Positions 55,887 to 64,000 of a DNA stretch of 64,000 nt are shown here, piece by piece. Within the stretch, counting starts at the first letter, position 1. Every line of letters begins with the position of its first letter. This stretch comes from Kappaphycus alvarezii (lineage: Eukaryota > Rhodophyta > Florideophyceae > Gigartinales > Solieriaceae): contig NADL03000047.1 of assembly GCA_002205965.3 (NCBI GenBank), positions 484,085-548,084 on the forward strand, given 5' to 3'. The position numbers were made by a program, and so were the translations under genes. The notes beneath the pieces are model-generated. The model ran no database searches, was not told the origin of the DNA, and saw only the letters and a list, made by a program, of their open reading frames with translations.

Positions 55887-57480
55887 CTAAGCATCGCGCA
55901 GATCCCCAAGTCCCAGAAACCTCACACATTTATTGAACGAAAGTCGTCCAAGAGGCTTCGTTAGTATATCTGCTGGCATTTCGGAAGACGGTACATGGAA
56001 GAGGGAAACAATATTGCGATGGATAGCATCTCTGACAAAGTGGTATGAGATATCGATATGCTTGTTACGCCGGTTGACCCCCTCGTTGCCTGCAAAGGAT
56101 ATAGTTCCTGTATTATCGCAACCGATAGTAACAGTACCATCTTCTGATTTTCCAATGCATCTGTCAGGAGGCATCTTAGCCAGGCGGCTTCTTTGCAGGC
56201 ATCACAAAGCGCGATGTACTCTGCTTCGCAGGTAGACTTTGCAACAACCGTTTGCTTCCTCGACGACCAGCTGACGGCTCCTCCACAAAGCTTGAATACA
56301 TAGCCGCTGGTGGACTTTCTTGAACTCAAGCAGCCACCCCAGTCCGCATCACTAAAGCCTTCGAGGTACTCCACTGAGAGATTTCCGTTTAGGATAACAC
56401 CAGTTGATAGTGTTCCTTTGATGAACCTCAAAACCCTTTTCACAGCCTGCCAGTGGTCCTCGCGAGGCTTCTCACAGTGTTGAGACAATTTGCCAACGGC
56501 GTATGCTAAATCTGGACGAGAACCAACATCAGGAACATCAGACAGCCGATGATCTGTCGATACGGGACATCGCAGTACGGGCTTGTCGAAGACTCGGGAT
56601 GGAATCCCTGTTCCATTGGTGTACTCACGGAATTACAACTGACCATTCCAAAACGTTTCAGTACGGATTCGGCATACGCTTTCTGCGATATACAGACTAG
56701 CTTGGACGACCTTTCCTACTAATTTCAAGCCCTATGCACTTTTTCGCCTCTCCCAGGTCTTTCATCTCAAACCTTTTATTTAATTCCGCTTTCATCCAGG
56801 CTACGGCGGTTAGATCACTACCGGCGAGCAGCAAGTCATCCACATAAAGGGTAATGAGCATTATGCTGTCATTCGATATGTTTGTGTACAAGCAAGCGTC
56901 ACTTCTCGTGGTCTTAAACCCAAGCCCATTAATCAAGAAGTCGTCAATCTTTTTGTGCCATTGACGACTCGCTTGTTTAAGGCCATAAATAGCCTTGAGG
57001 AGTTTGCAAACATGGTTGGTTTGGAAGGGTCGATGCATCCTTCGGGTTGTTCCATGTAAATATCCTCCTCTAATTCTCCATTTAGAAACGCGGTGACTAC
57101 GTCCATTTGGTGAAGCTCTAAGTCAAATTGCGCAACCATAGCCAGTAGCAATCGAATTGTCGTGAATTTGATTACCGGGGCGAAAGTCTCTGAGTAATCA
57201 AACTCCTTCAATCTGCTGGAAACCTCTTACGACTAGGCGACCCTTTCCTTGCTGAATGAGGTGGCCCTGATCATCTGGAATATCTTTAACGGTGAAAACC
57301 CAGCGCGATGTGAGGATGTTAGAGGCCTGTGAGCGCGGAACCAGCGTCCAAGTCTGGTTTTTGCGTTGTGATTTTAACTCTTTGTCAACTGCTTTCTGCC
57401 AGAAATCTGGTTGCGTCCCACTCATCGCTTCCTTGAACGAGTCTGGTACCGGAACATCCTCATTAGACGTGCTGAGTATA
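55887..57480 (-). mobile_element. copy A RT and RNase H region
   Basis: Same proteins as the open frame of copy B: RT with [25 protein letters not shown] and TLYVDDLLLAG, then RNase H with SDADWGGCLSSRKSTSGY and CEAEYIALCDA, ending LGLGDLRDA. It is interrupted about four times, whereas copy B is open. Confidence 0.85.
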
Positions 57481-57487
57481 TTAGTTC

Positions 57488-59989
57488 CTAAGAGGCCCTT
57501 CCACCATTGTCTTGGTGGGCGGCGTGATCGACCTGATCTGCGAAGTGGTACATTGCTAGATCCATCTCCGTCTGCACCACCCGTATGTTCTGGTTCCGAG
57601 CTCGCATCCGGGGGCTCTGGTTCATATTTGGATTTAGAACGGGCTCATTTTGACCTCTCGATGACTCAGAGTCTCCATTTTCACCGATATTTGCCATTAA
57701 AGTATCGGGGTCAGTTTCGTCAGCAACGCCCACATCCTCTGGCTCAAAATTCTCGTCATTTTGATGCGATATACTGTCGTCAACCGAACAAGGCCCTCGC
57801 CTGGACTCATCAAACTGCACATTTCGTGAGATAACTACGCGATTCAGTTCGTCATCCCATACCTTGTAGGCCTTCGTTCCGGCTGGGTATCCAAGAAACA
57901 TTCCTTTCACTGCACGTTCATCAAGTTTCTGCACCTCATGGGCATGCAGTTTGTACCAGCATTGGCAGCCAAATACCCTCAAGTGAGACACATCTGGTTT
58001 ATCCTTCATCCACAAGTGATGAGGCGTAATGGAACTTCCCAGGGCTCTGTTTGTTACACGATTCCGCACATACACGGCATTGTCTAGGGCTTCAGCCCAA
58101 AATGACTTTGGAACCTGCATGTGGGACAGCATAGACCGAACCAGATCTATCAATGTACGGTTGAACCGTTCTGCGACGCCATTTTGTTCAGGCGTGTACG
58201 CGGCGGTCGTTTGATGAACCGTTCCTTGTGAAGATAAGAAGGATTGGAACTGCGAGGAAAGATACTCCCCTCCACGATCTGAACGAAACACTTTCACTCG
58301 CTGACCGGTATGGGTAAGGGCATAATTGGCAAACTTCTTATAGAACTCGAAAGTTTCATCTTTACTTTTCATCGGATAGACAACGCTCCAGTTGGAGTAA
58401 TCATCGATGAATGTGACAAAGTATCTCGCACCACCTAATGACTGTGTTTGGAGTGGGCCACAGACGTCCGAATGGACTAAGTCTAGCAGCTGCTTTGCCC
58501 TACCTCCTGAGCGATGTTTGGGAATTACAGCACGAGTTGCTTTTCCTACCACACAAGCATCGCATTTCACGGAATCACAGTCAGAAGATGAGCCAATATC
58601 TTTGGTATCATTTGAAGAAGAAAGATGAAGTCCACTTACCACGTTCTTGCGAGACATAGACAAGATTCCTTGAGTATGAACGTGCGCAAGTCTTTCGTGC
58701 CACGTCTTCAAGGAGGCTTTGTGTGCCGAATGAGTCATATCACACGTATCAAGCACGTAGAGCTCTCCTTCACTTGTCGCGGTTGCCACAGTACAGTCAT
58801 TTTTCTTTACAGTACACTTGTCACGAACAAACTGAACATCAAGTCCATTGTCGACCATCTGGCGTACTGAAATTAGAGAAAAGGCAAAACTGGGAACGTG
58901 TAGCACATTGGTGAGCTTACAGGATTTTTCAATGCCGTTTACTGATAGCATCAAATGAACGTTTCCGACTCCAGCCACAATCGCACAAGCCTTGGTTCCC
59001 ATCTCAACGCGGCTGTTCGAGACCTCACGGTAGTCTGTAAAGAGGCTTCTGTCAAACGTCATGTGCGCGGAGCACCCGGAATCTATAAGCCAGGTGTTAG
59101 AGGTTATTTTAACGTTAGACTTATCCGCTTTGTTCACCAGACAAATGTACTCCACCTCATTCACTTCCGAGCCATCTTTTTCTTGAGCGATCATTGCCGT
59201 TGGCTTCTGTAATTGCCTCCGCTGGAATCGTTCGGGTGGAGAAGGTCGCTTTCCATTGACATCCTTTCCCCAGCAACGGGAGGCGGTGTGTCCGGTGTGA
59301 CCACAATTAGTGCACGTCAAGGAAGACTGGCGCCGTCCTTCGAAAACGTTCCCAATAAGGGCGGCACTTGAAGTCATCTGTCGCCTGGACGACTTCATCG
59401 AAGCTCGTTGTTCCTCTTGAAGTAGACGACTTTTGACATACTCCACTCCAAAGGAGTTGTCTTCAGATCCAAGAGCGTCCAGAGCAACAATGAGGCTGTG
59501 AAAACGCGGTGGAAGGCCGTTAAGCACTGCCATAGCCATCTCTTTGTCATCGATAACGACCCCCATAGACTTCAAGCGAGCCGCCAGGTGTCTCACACGT
59601 CCAATATACGGAAGCACCTTCTCATTTTCTAGCATACTGACAGTGTAAAACTCTCTACGAGCAGCCAACTTGTTCAGCAGCGTATGTCGCTCAAACACCT
59701 CTAGAATAGCATCCCACATACCTTTGGCAGTAACAGCATCTCTTACATGGTCCAAATGGTCATCAGAAAGAGACAGCCCTATAATTGCTCTGGCTTTTCG
59801 ATCTCCCTGCTTCCAAGTCCTATACGTAGAAGAATTTTCATCAGCAGGGACGTTATCATCGGTAATGTACTGTTCTACATCGCGCAGTGCCAGAAGTAGC
59901 TGAATTTTCTGCTTCCACACATAAAAATTCGTATCCGTCAGCTTCTCTATCTTCATTGACCCTCCTCCTTGATCTTCTCCGCCACTCAT
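57488..59989 (-). CDS. copy A Gag-protease-integrase frame (833 residues)
   Basis: The start is taken at the ATG at 59,989 (MSGGEDQGGGSMKIEKLTD) because it aligns with the copia-1 gag start; an ATG at 60,091 would read through the hairpin leader. Order by residue: Gag 1-220; CCHC knuckle C226-C229-H234-C239; aspartic protease DSG at 303-305; integrase zinc site H431, H436, C476, C479; integrase catalytic D507, D571, E607 with the expected 35 residues between the last two; then an acidic linker before RT. Gag packages the RNA, protease cuts the polyprotein and integrase inserts the DNA copy. Belongs to a retroelement. Confidence 0.85.
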   Translation of the reverse strand: MSGGEDQGGGSMKIEKLTDTNFYVWKQKIQLLLALRDVEQYITDDNVPADENSSTYRTWKQGDRKARAIIGLSLSDDHLDHVRDAVTAKGMWDAILEVFERHTLLNKLAARREFYTVSMLENEKVLPYIGRVRHLAARLKSMGVVIDDKEMAMAVLNGLPPRFHSLIVALDALGSEDNSFGVEYVKSRLLQEEQRASMKSSRRQMTSSAALIGNVFEGRRQSSLTCTNCGHTGHTASRCWGKDVNGKRPSPPERFQRRQLQKPTAMIAQEKDGSEVNEVEYICLVNKADKSNVKITSNTWLIDSGCSAHMTFDRSLFTDYREVSNSRVEMGTKACAIVAGVGNVHLMLSVNGIEKSCKLTNVLHVPSFAFSLISVRQMVDNGLDVQFVRDKCTVKKNDCTVATATSEGELYVLDTCDMTHSAHKASLKTWHERLAHVHTQGILSMSRKNVVSGLHLSSSNDTKDIGSSSDCDSVKCDACVVGKATRAVIPKHRSGGRAKQLLDLVHSDVCGPLQTQSLGGARYFVTFIDDYSNWSVVYPMKSKDETFEFYKKFANYALTHTGQRVKVFRSDRGGEYLSSQFQSFLSSQGTVHQTTAAYTPEQNGVAERFNRTLIDLVRSMLSHMQVPKSFWAEALDNAVYVRNRVTNRALGSSITPHHLWMKDKPDVSHLRVFGCQCWYKLHAHEVQKLDERAVKGMFLGYPAGTKAYKVWDDELNRVVISRNVQFDESRRGPCSVDDSISHQNDENFEPEDVGVADETDPDTLMANIGENGDSESSRGQNEPVLNPNMNQSPRMRARNQNIRVVQTEMDLAMYHFADQVDHAAHQDNGGRAS

Positions 59990-60037
59990 TGCAAATAGGT
60001 TAGAGGTGCTTATGTTCTGTTCGAAGATCCCAAGCCG

Positions 60038-60065
60038 GGGACCGATAGTCCCTTGCAATGGCAAG
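60038..60065 (-). ncRNA. copy A leader hairpin pair
   Basis: On the RNA strand CTTGC-CATT-GCAAG is followed by GGGAC-TATCG-GTCCC, the two stems sharing one base at their junction. The element lies about 50 nt upstream of gag. In copia-1 the second stem is GCGAC/GTCGC with the same TATCG loop, a compensatory change in both arms. A TTCTTATAG word precedes the pair (60,073-60,081). It is either a 3' splice site or a TATA-like box, since both copies keep it. Confidence 0.7.
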
Positions 60066-60152
60066 CCCACCTCTATAAGAACACAGCACACGAAACTCTA
60101 AGCTAAATGCAAAGGCCGAGCACTCGCTTTTAACCAAAGTATAGGATCCCTT

Positions 60153-60817
60153 TTACTGCTGAGACAAAACTACTTTCAAGTGATCTTTCCCGTTCTCGTG
60201 GCGTTTCAGAACTTCGTGGGAGTCGAACACTCTATCACAAACAGTACACCTAGGGGTCTCCTTTCTGTTCGCTACTCTAGTCCTATGACCCTTAGAATGA
60301 ACGTGATCGTAGAATGTCTTAGCACTATTGCAGCTAATCTGGCAGGTCTTGCAGTACCTCTTGTGCCTCGGCGGAACTCGCTTCTTCGCCTTCAGCTCCC
60401 TTTTCGCGACTCGATCGGCAAGCGCTTTGGCTTTCTTGGCCGAGAGTCGTTGAATTTTTCTAATTGGCGTCTGTGGAGGTACTGACCTGCGGGGGATCCT
60501 ATATCCTTCCTGGGCGACAGAGAGGGCGAGCGTCGGCGGCGGTGGTGTTGTCGGTTCAATAACCTCGATCCTCTCCACACTTGACCTCCTCCCTGACGGT
60601 AAACCTCTGACCGATGGAGCCCTGGGCACTCGCGGCACCAGGGCTAATTCCGAGTCTAGCACAACCCCGCAGAAGCAGGCACAGATAGTGGAAGTGATCG
60701 TCAGTAACAGCTTTATGGAATTACAAGTCTTTAGACCAACCAAAAGGTGCAAAGAGAATCACTTCGATGTGCAAAGAAATGGAATTATTCAAATAACTTA
60801 CCAGAAACGTGAGACAT
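60153..60817 (-). CDS. two-finger U1/JAZ-type zinc-finger protein in the copia leader
   Basis: Two exons: 60,802-60,817 (ATG TCT CAC GTT TCT G) and 60,655-60,153, joined by a 146-nt intron with a G|GTAAGT donor, a TTACTGAC branch-like site and a GTGCTAG acceptor. The join keeps frame and gives 172 residues starting MSHVSDSELALV. Residues about 75-105 are Lys/Arg-rich. Finger 1 is C107-C110-H123-H129 and finger 2 is C142-C145-H158-H164, both C-x2-C-x12-H-x5-H, the spacing of U1/JAZ/zf-met fingers that often bind double-stranded RNA or RNA-DNA. The ATG is 84 nt past the primer-binding site and the stop about 160 nt before gag, on the same strand. It is intact. It may be a captured host gene serving the element; a host gene trapped by rearrangement is the alternative. 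Confidence 0.75.
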
Positions 60818-60873
60818 ATTCAACAGGCTGAGACAAACAAAACGAAACAGGGCAACGACACAGGGCGACTTAC
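60656..60873 (-). promoter_or_regulatory. two consensus 5' splice sites in the copy A leader
   Basis: GTAAGT occurs twice on the RNA strand: at 60,868-60,873, 28 nt after the primer-binding site, and at 60,796-60,801, the donor of the zinc-finger intron. The first, joined to the conserved TTCTTATAG near 60,073, would remove the zinc-finger gene and place gag next to the leader. The second would yield the zinc-finger mRNA. Drosophila copia is known to make a spliced gag mRNA; the choice proposed here is inference. Confidence 0.4.
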
Positions 60874-60900
60874 GGGAATCAAAGACAGAGATAGCGTTGA

Positions 60901-60915
60901 ACTGGGCCCATAACC
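60901..60915 (-). other. primer-binding site of copy A
   Basis: The minus strand reads GGTTATGGGCCCAGT directly after the LTR2 end, complementary to the initiator tRNA-Met anticodon arm. It fixes the start of the internal region and so places the zinc-finger gene inside the element. Confidence 0.85.
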
Positions 60916-62352
60916 TGATGATGAGTTGCGATAGGGAAGGCTGGTGGGAGAGAGGATGAAGCTGCGGGCTTACCCAGAATTTACTCGGAACTCTAAAATC
61001 CTGGCCTTAAGTACAACCTACAACTACTTTCTAACTCACTGCGTCCACTAACAGAATCCCACAAACTGAGCCATTTGAGCGGATTTCAAGATCTTGGCCC
61101 GGTGATAACAGTCATTAGGGGCAAATTTGGAACTGCTTCCAAAGTTGACAAATTTGTGTAAATAGGTTGGCCCAATACACACATCAATACAGTACCTTAT
61201 TTTGCAGACTTACCGGAAACGAATTCCCTTGTGCCAAAATAACGGACTCAATCCGTCATACGTAAAATAGAATCACATAACTGATTTTTGGATGCAGTCG
61301 GTCCAATCTTCATCATAATTACGAACCTCATACATATGATGGAATCACATAACTGATTTTTGGATGCAGTCGGTCCAATCTTCATCATAATTACGAACCT
61401 CATACATATGATGGAATCACATAACTGATTTTTGGATGCAGTTGTACAAACCAATATCATAACTAGAAACCACATACGTATGATGGAATCACATAACTGA
61501 TTTTTGGATGCAGTTGTACAAACCAATATCATAACTAGAAACCACATACGTATGATGGAATCACATAACTGATTTTTGGATGCAGCTGGATAAAACCCTT
61601 AATCATAACTAGAATCCTCATACATAATATAAAATCAAATACCTCTTTCTAGCAGTCATGACAATATTGCCATAATTGATTCCTACTGTACAAACTCAGG
61701 TATAGTAAGGAGTACAGTACTTGGCATATTACGATGTACAGTGCGAAGTACAGTTCCTCATTTGGCACTAGTACAGTACGTGTACAACACTGCACAAAAG
61801 GTTCTTCTCTTAGCTGTACCACGTGTACATCGCATACACCAATGCCAACCTGTACACGTGTATATGTCTTATTCAGCACAGCTCCCGTACACTACATTCC
61901 TCACACCCTTACAGCACATTTCCCTACGTAAAGGGACCCCTAAACAACATTTTGACTCTAAAATAGCTCATAAATAACCGTTATATCCCATACTGCCTTT
62001 GAACAACTAAAACCAGCCAAGGAACCTCTACAACACCTGACACGTGTACATCCTGGGCCAATAGAATTGCAGTATTGTCCCTGTCAGCGAATAGGATTAA
62101 AGCAGGCAATTCTTAGCCTAGGCATTATGGGCCAAGTTCCACTTGTCAACAATTATGCAAAATTTGCATTTTTCGTCGACCCCCTGAAAATGGCCTTTCG
62201 TCCCCGGCAACTTTGCTTTTCGGGTAAATTTGGCATATATTTCCCTTCAGAACCACATGTGTCCACGTGTACACATATACAGCTTCCCAACCTCCGTGCG
62301 AGACGTCTAGTCAGTGCGATGGGCGTGTGATCGTCTCACGAAATCACCAACA
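60916..62352 (-). mobile_element. LTR2 (5' LTR of copy A, 3' LTR of copy B)
   Basis: 1,437 bp, minus strand TGTTGGTGATTTCGTGAGAC to ..ATCA, nearly identical to LTR1 outside the tandem array. It is preceded by a polypurine tract (62,353-62,362) and followed by a primer-binding site, so it joins two internal regions. It has the same CACGTG, CCAAT and GTACAG content as LTR1. Confidence 0.85.
61262..61640 (-). repeat. five 71-bp tandem units in LTR2
   Basis: Same unit as in LTR1 (AACTGATTTTTGGATGCAG core) but two copies fewer. Variants ending GTCGGTCCAATC, GTTGTACAAACC and GCTGGATAAAACC occur in the same order in both LTRs. Confidence 0.85.
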
Positions 62353-64000
62353 CCCCCCCTCGATCACATGCCCTAAGCATCGCGCAGATCCCCAAGTCCC
62401 AGAAACCTCACACATTTATTGAACGAAAGTCGTCCAAGAGGCTTCGTTAGTATATCTGCTGGCATTTCGGAAGACGGTACATGGAAGAGGGAAACAATAT
62501 TGCGATGGATAGCATCTCTGACAAAGTGGTATGAGATATCGATATGCTTGTTACGCCGGTTGACCCCCTCGTTGCCTGCAAAGGATATAGTTCCTGTATT
62601 ATCGCAACCGATAGTAACAGTACCATCTTCTGATTTTCCCAATGCATCTGTCAGGAGGCATCTTAGCCAGGCGGCTTCTTTGCAGGCATCACAAAGCGCG
62701 ATGTACTCTGCTTCGCAGGTAGACTTTGCAACAACCGTTTGCTTCCTCGACGACCAGCTGACGGCTCCTCCACAAAGCTTGAATACATAGCCGCTGGTGG
62801 ACTTTCTTGAACTCAAGCAGCCACCCCAGTCCGCATCACTAAAGCCTTCGAGGTACTCCACTGAGAGATTTCCGTTTAGGATAACACCAGTTGAGAGTGT
62901 TCCTTTGATGAACCTCAAAACCCTTTTCGCAGCCTGCCAGTGGTCCTCGCGAGGCTTCTCACAGTGTTGAGACAATTTGCCAACGGCGTATGCTAAATCT
63001 GGACGAGAACCAACCATCAGGAACATCAGACAGCCGATGATCTGTCGATACGGGACATCGCAGTACGGGCTTGTCGAAGACTCGGGATGGAATCCCTGTT
63101 CCATTGGTGTACTCACGGAATTACAGCTGACCATTCCAAAACGTTTCAGTACGGATTCGGCATACGCTTTCTGCGATATACAGACTAGCTTGGACGACCT
63201 TTTCCTACTAATTTCAAGCCCTATGCACTTTTTCGCCTCTCCCAGGTCTTTCATCTCAAACCTTTTATTTAATTCCGCTTTCATCCAGGCTACGGCGGTT
63301 AGATCACTACCGGCGAGCAGCAAGTCATCCACATAAAGGGCAATGAGCATTATGCTGTCATTCGATATGTTTGTGTACAAGCAAGCGTCACTTCTCGTGG
63401 TCTTAAACCCAAGCCCATTAATCAAGAAGTCGTCAATCTTTTTGTGCCATTGACGACTCGCTTGTTTAAGGCCATAAATAGCCTTGAGGAGTTTGCAAAC
63501 ATGGTTTGGTTTGGAAGGGTCGATGCATCCTTCGGGTTGTTCCATGTAAATATCCTCCTCTAATTCTCCATTTAGAAACGCGGTGACTACGTCCATTTGG
63601 TGAAGCTCTAAGTCAAATTGCGCAACCATAGCCAGTAGCAATCGAATTGTCGTGAATTTGATTACCGGGGCGAAAGTCTCTGAGTAATCAACTCCTTCAA
63701 TCTGCTGGAAACCTCTTACGACTAGGCGACCCTTTCCTTGCTGAATGAGGTGGCCCTGATCATCTGGAATATCTTTAACGGTGAAAACCCAGCGCGATGT
63801 GAGGATGTTAGAGGCCTGTGAGCGCGGAACCAGCGTCCAAGTCTGGTTTTTGCGTTGTGATTTTAACTCTTTGTCAACTGCTTTCTGCCAGAAATCTGGT
63901 TGCGTCCCACTCATCGCTTCCTTGAACGAGTCTGGTACCGGAACATCCTCATTAGACGTGCTGAGTATATTAGTTCCTAAGAGGCCCTTCCACCATTGTA
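62353..64000 (-). mobile_element. Ty1/copia copy B, 3' part (runs off the window)
   Basis: The polypurine tract is followed upstream by an open frame from its stop at 62,373 to the window edge; the 513 codons from the ATG at 63,914 are an internal start. RT shows [40 protein letters not shown] and ALYVDDLLLAG. RNase H shows DADWGGCLSSRKSTSGYVFK, CEAEYIALCDA and DNTGTISF, with NKHIDISYHFVRDAI near the end. RT and RNase H copy the RNA genome into DNA. It looks whole as far as it is visible and is nearly identical to copy A. Confidence 0.9.

Larger units (their letters stand above)
55868..60915 (-). mobile_element. Ty1/copia copy A, internal region
   Basis: Between LTR1 and LTR2, in minus-strand order: primer-binding site, a zinc-finger gene, a hairpin pair, a long open gag-protease-integrase frame, RT and RNase H, polypurine tract. 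The gag to integrase part is open throughout. The RT/RNase H part is interrupted about four times, so the copy looks recently disabled. Its pol is almost identical to copy B and LTR1 is almost identical to LTR2, which indicates a young age. Confidence 0.85.

Noticed and set aside
59990-60091. Upstream ATG at 60,091 as the gag start of copy A
   Set aside because: The extra 34 codons read through the conserved hairpins and have no counterpart in copia-1 gag.
60092-60902. Zinc-finger gene as plain flanking host DNA upstream of a truncated copy A
   Set aside because: A perfect half-tRNA primer-binding site sits at 60,901-60,915 right after LTR2, so the gene lies inside the internal region; a later rearrangement remains possible but is less simple.

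Overview
This looks like nuclear DNA of a eukaryote, very poor in genes and packed with transposable-element remains. The evidence is spliceosomal introns (GTAAGT donors), C2H2 zinc-finger genes, and Ty1/copia and Ty3/gypsy retroelements, with no bacterial-type operons. Pyrimidine-rich leaders before coding starts and AT-rich decayed blocks would suit a fungus, but the sequence does not settle the organism. No tRNA, rRNA or CRISPR array was seen.

Layout. 1-16.5 kb is AT-rich with almost no coding signal; about 4.7-8.4 kb is a very old, shattered Ty3/gypsy pol on the minus strand. 16.5-26.7 kb is higher in GC and holds degenerate repeats, including two inverted pairs. One repeat family has a copy in the AT-rich block (10.7-11.2 kb) and another in this block (25.6-26.1 kb). 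A damaged C2H2 zinc-finger gene sits at 26.7-27.4 kb on the minus strand. An unrecognised broken protein lies at 29.9-30.4 kb and a copia scrap at 31.4-31.9 kb.

32.2-39.9 kb is a degraded chromodomain Ty3/gypsy element on the plus strand. A GGCC-rich block continues from it to 47.5 kb and carries unrecognised minus-strand coding remnants. Three LTR-type sequences have inserted there: 39.9-41.0 kb (+), 43.1-44.2 kb (+) and 45.7-46.8 kb (-).

47.5-64 kb is a run of copia elements on the minus strand, arranged as (3' to 5') copia-1, LTR1, copy A, LTR2, copy B. Copy B leaves the window. LTR1 and LTR2 each have a polypurine tract on one side and an initiator-tRNA-Met primer-binding site on the other, so each is shared by two neighbouring elements.

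The most interesting part is the leader of copy A. Between the primer-binding site and gag lies a well-formed two-exon gene for a 172-residue protein with two U1/JAZ-type zinc fingers. Just before gag, two adjacent RNA hairpins are conserved between copy A and copia-1, with paired base changes that keep the stem. The copia LTRs also carry variable numbers of a 71-72 bp tandem repeat and many CACGTG and GTACAG/CTGTAC motifs.
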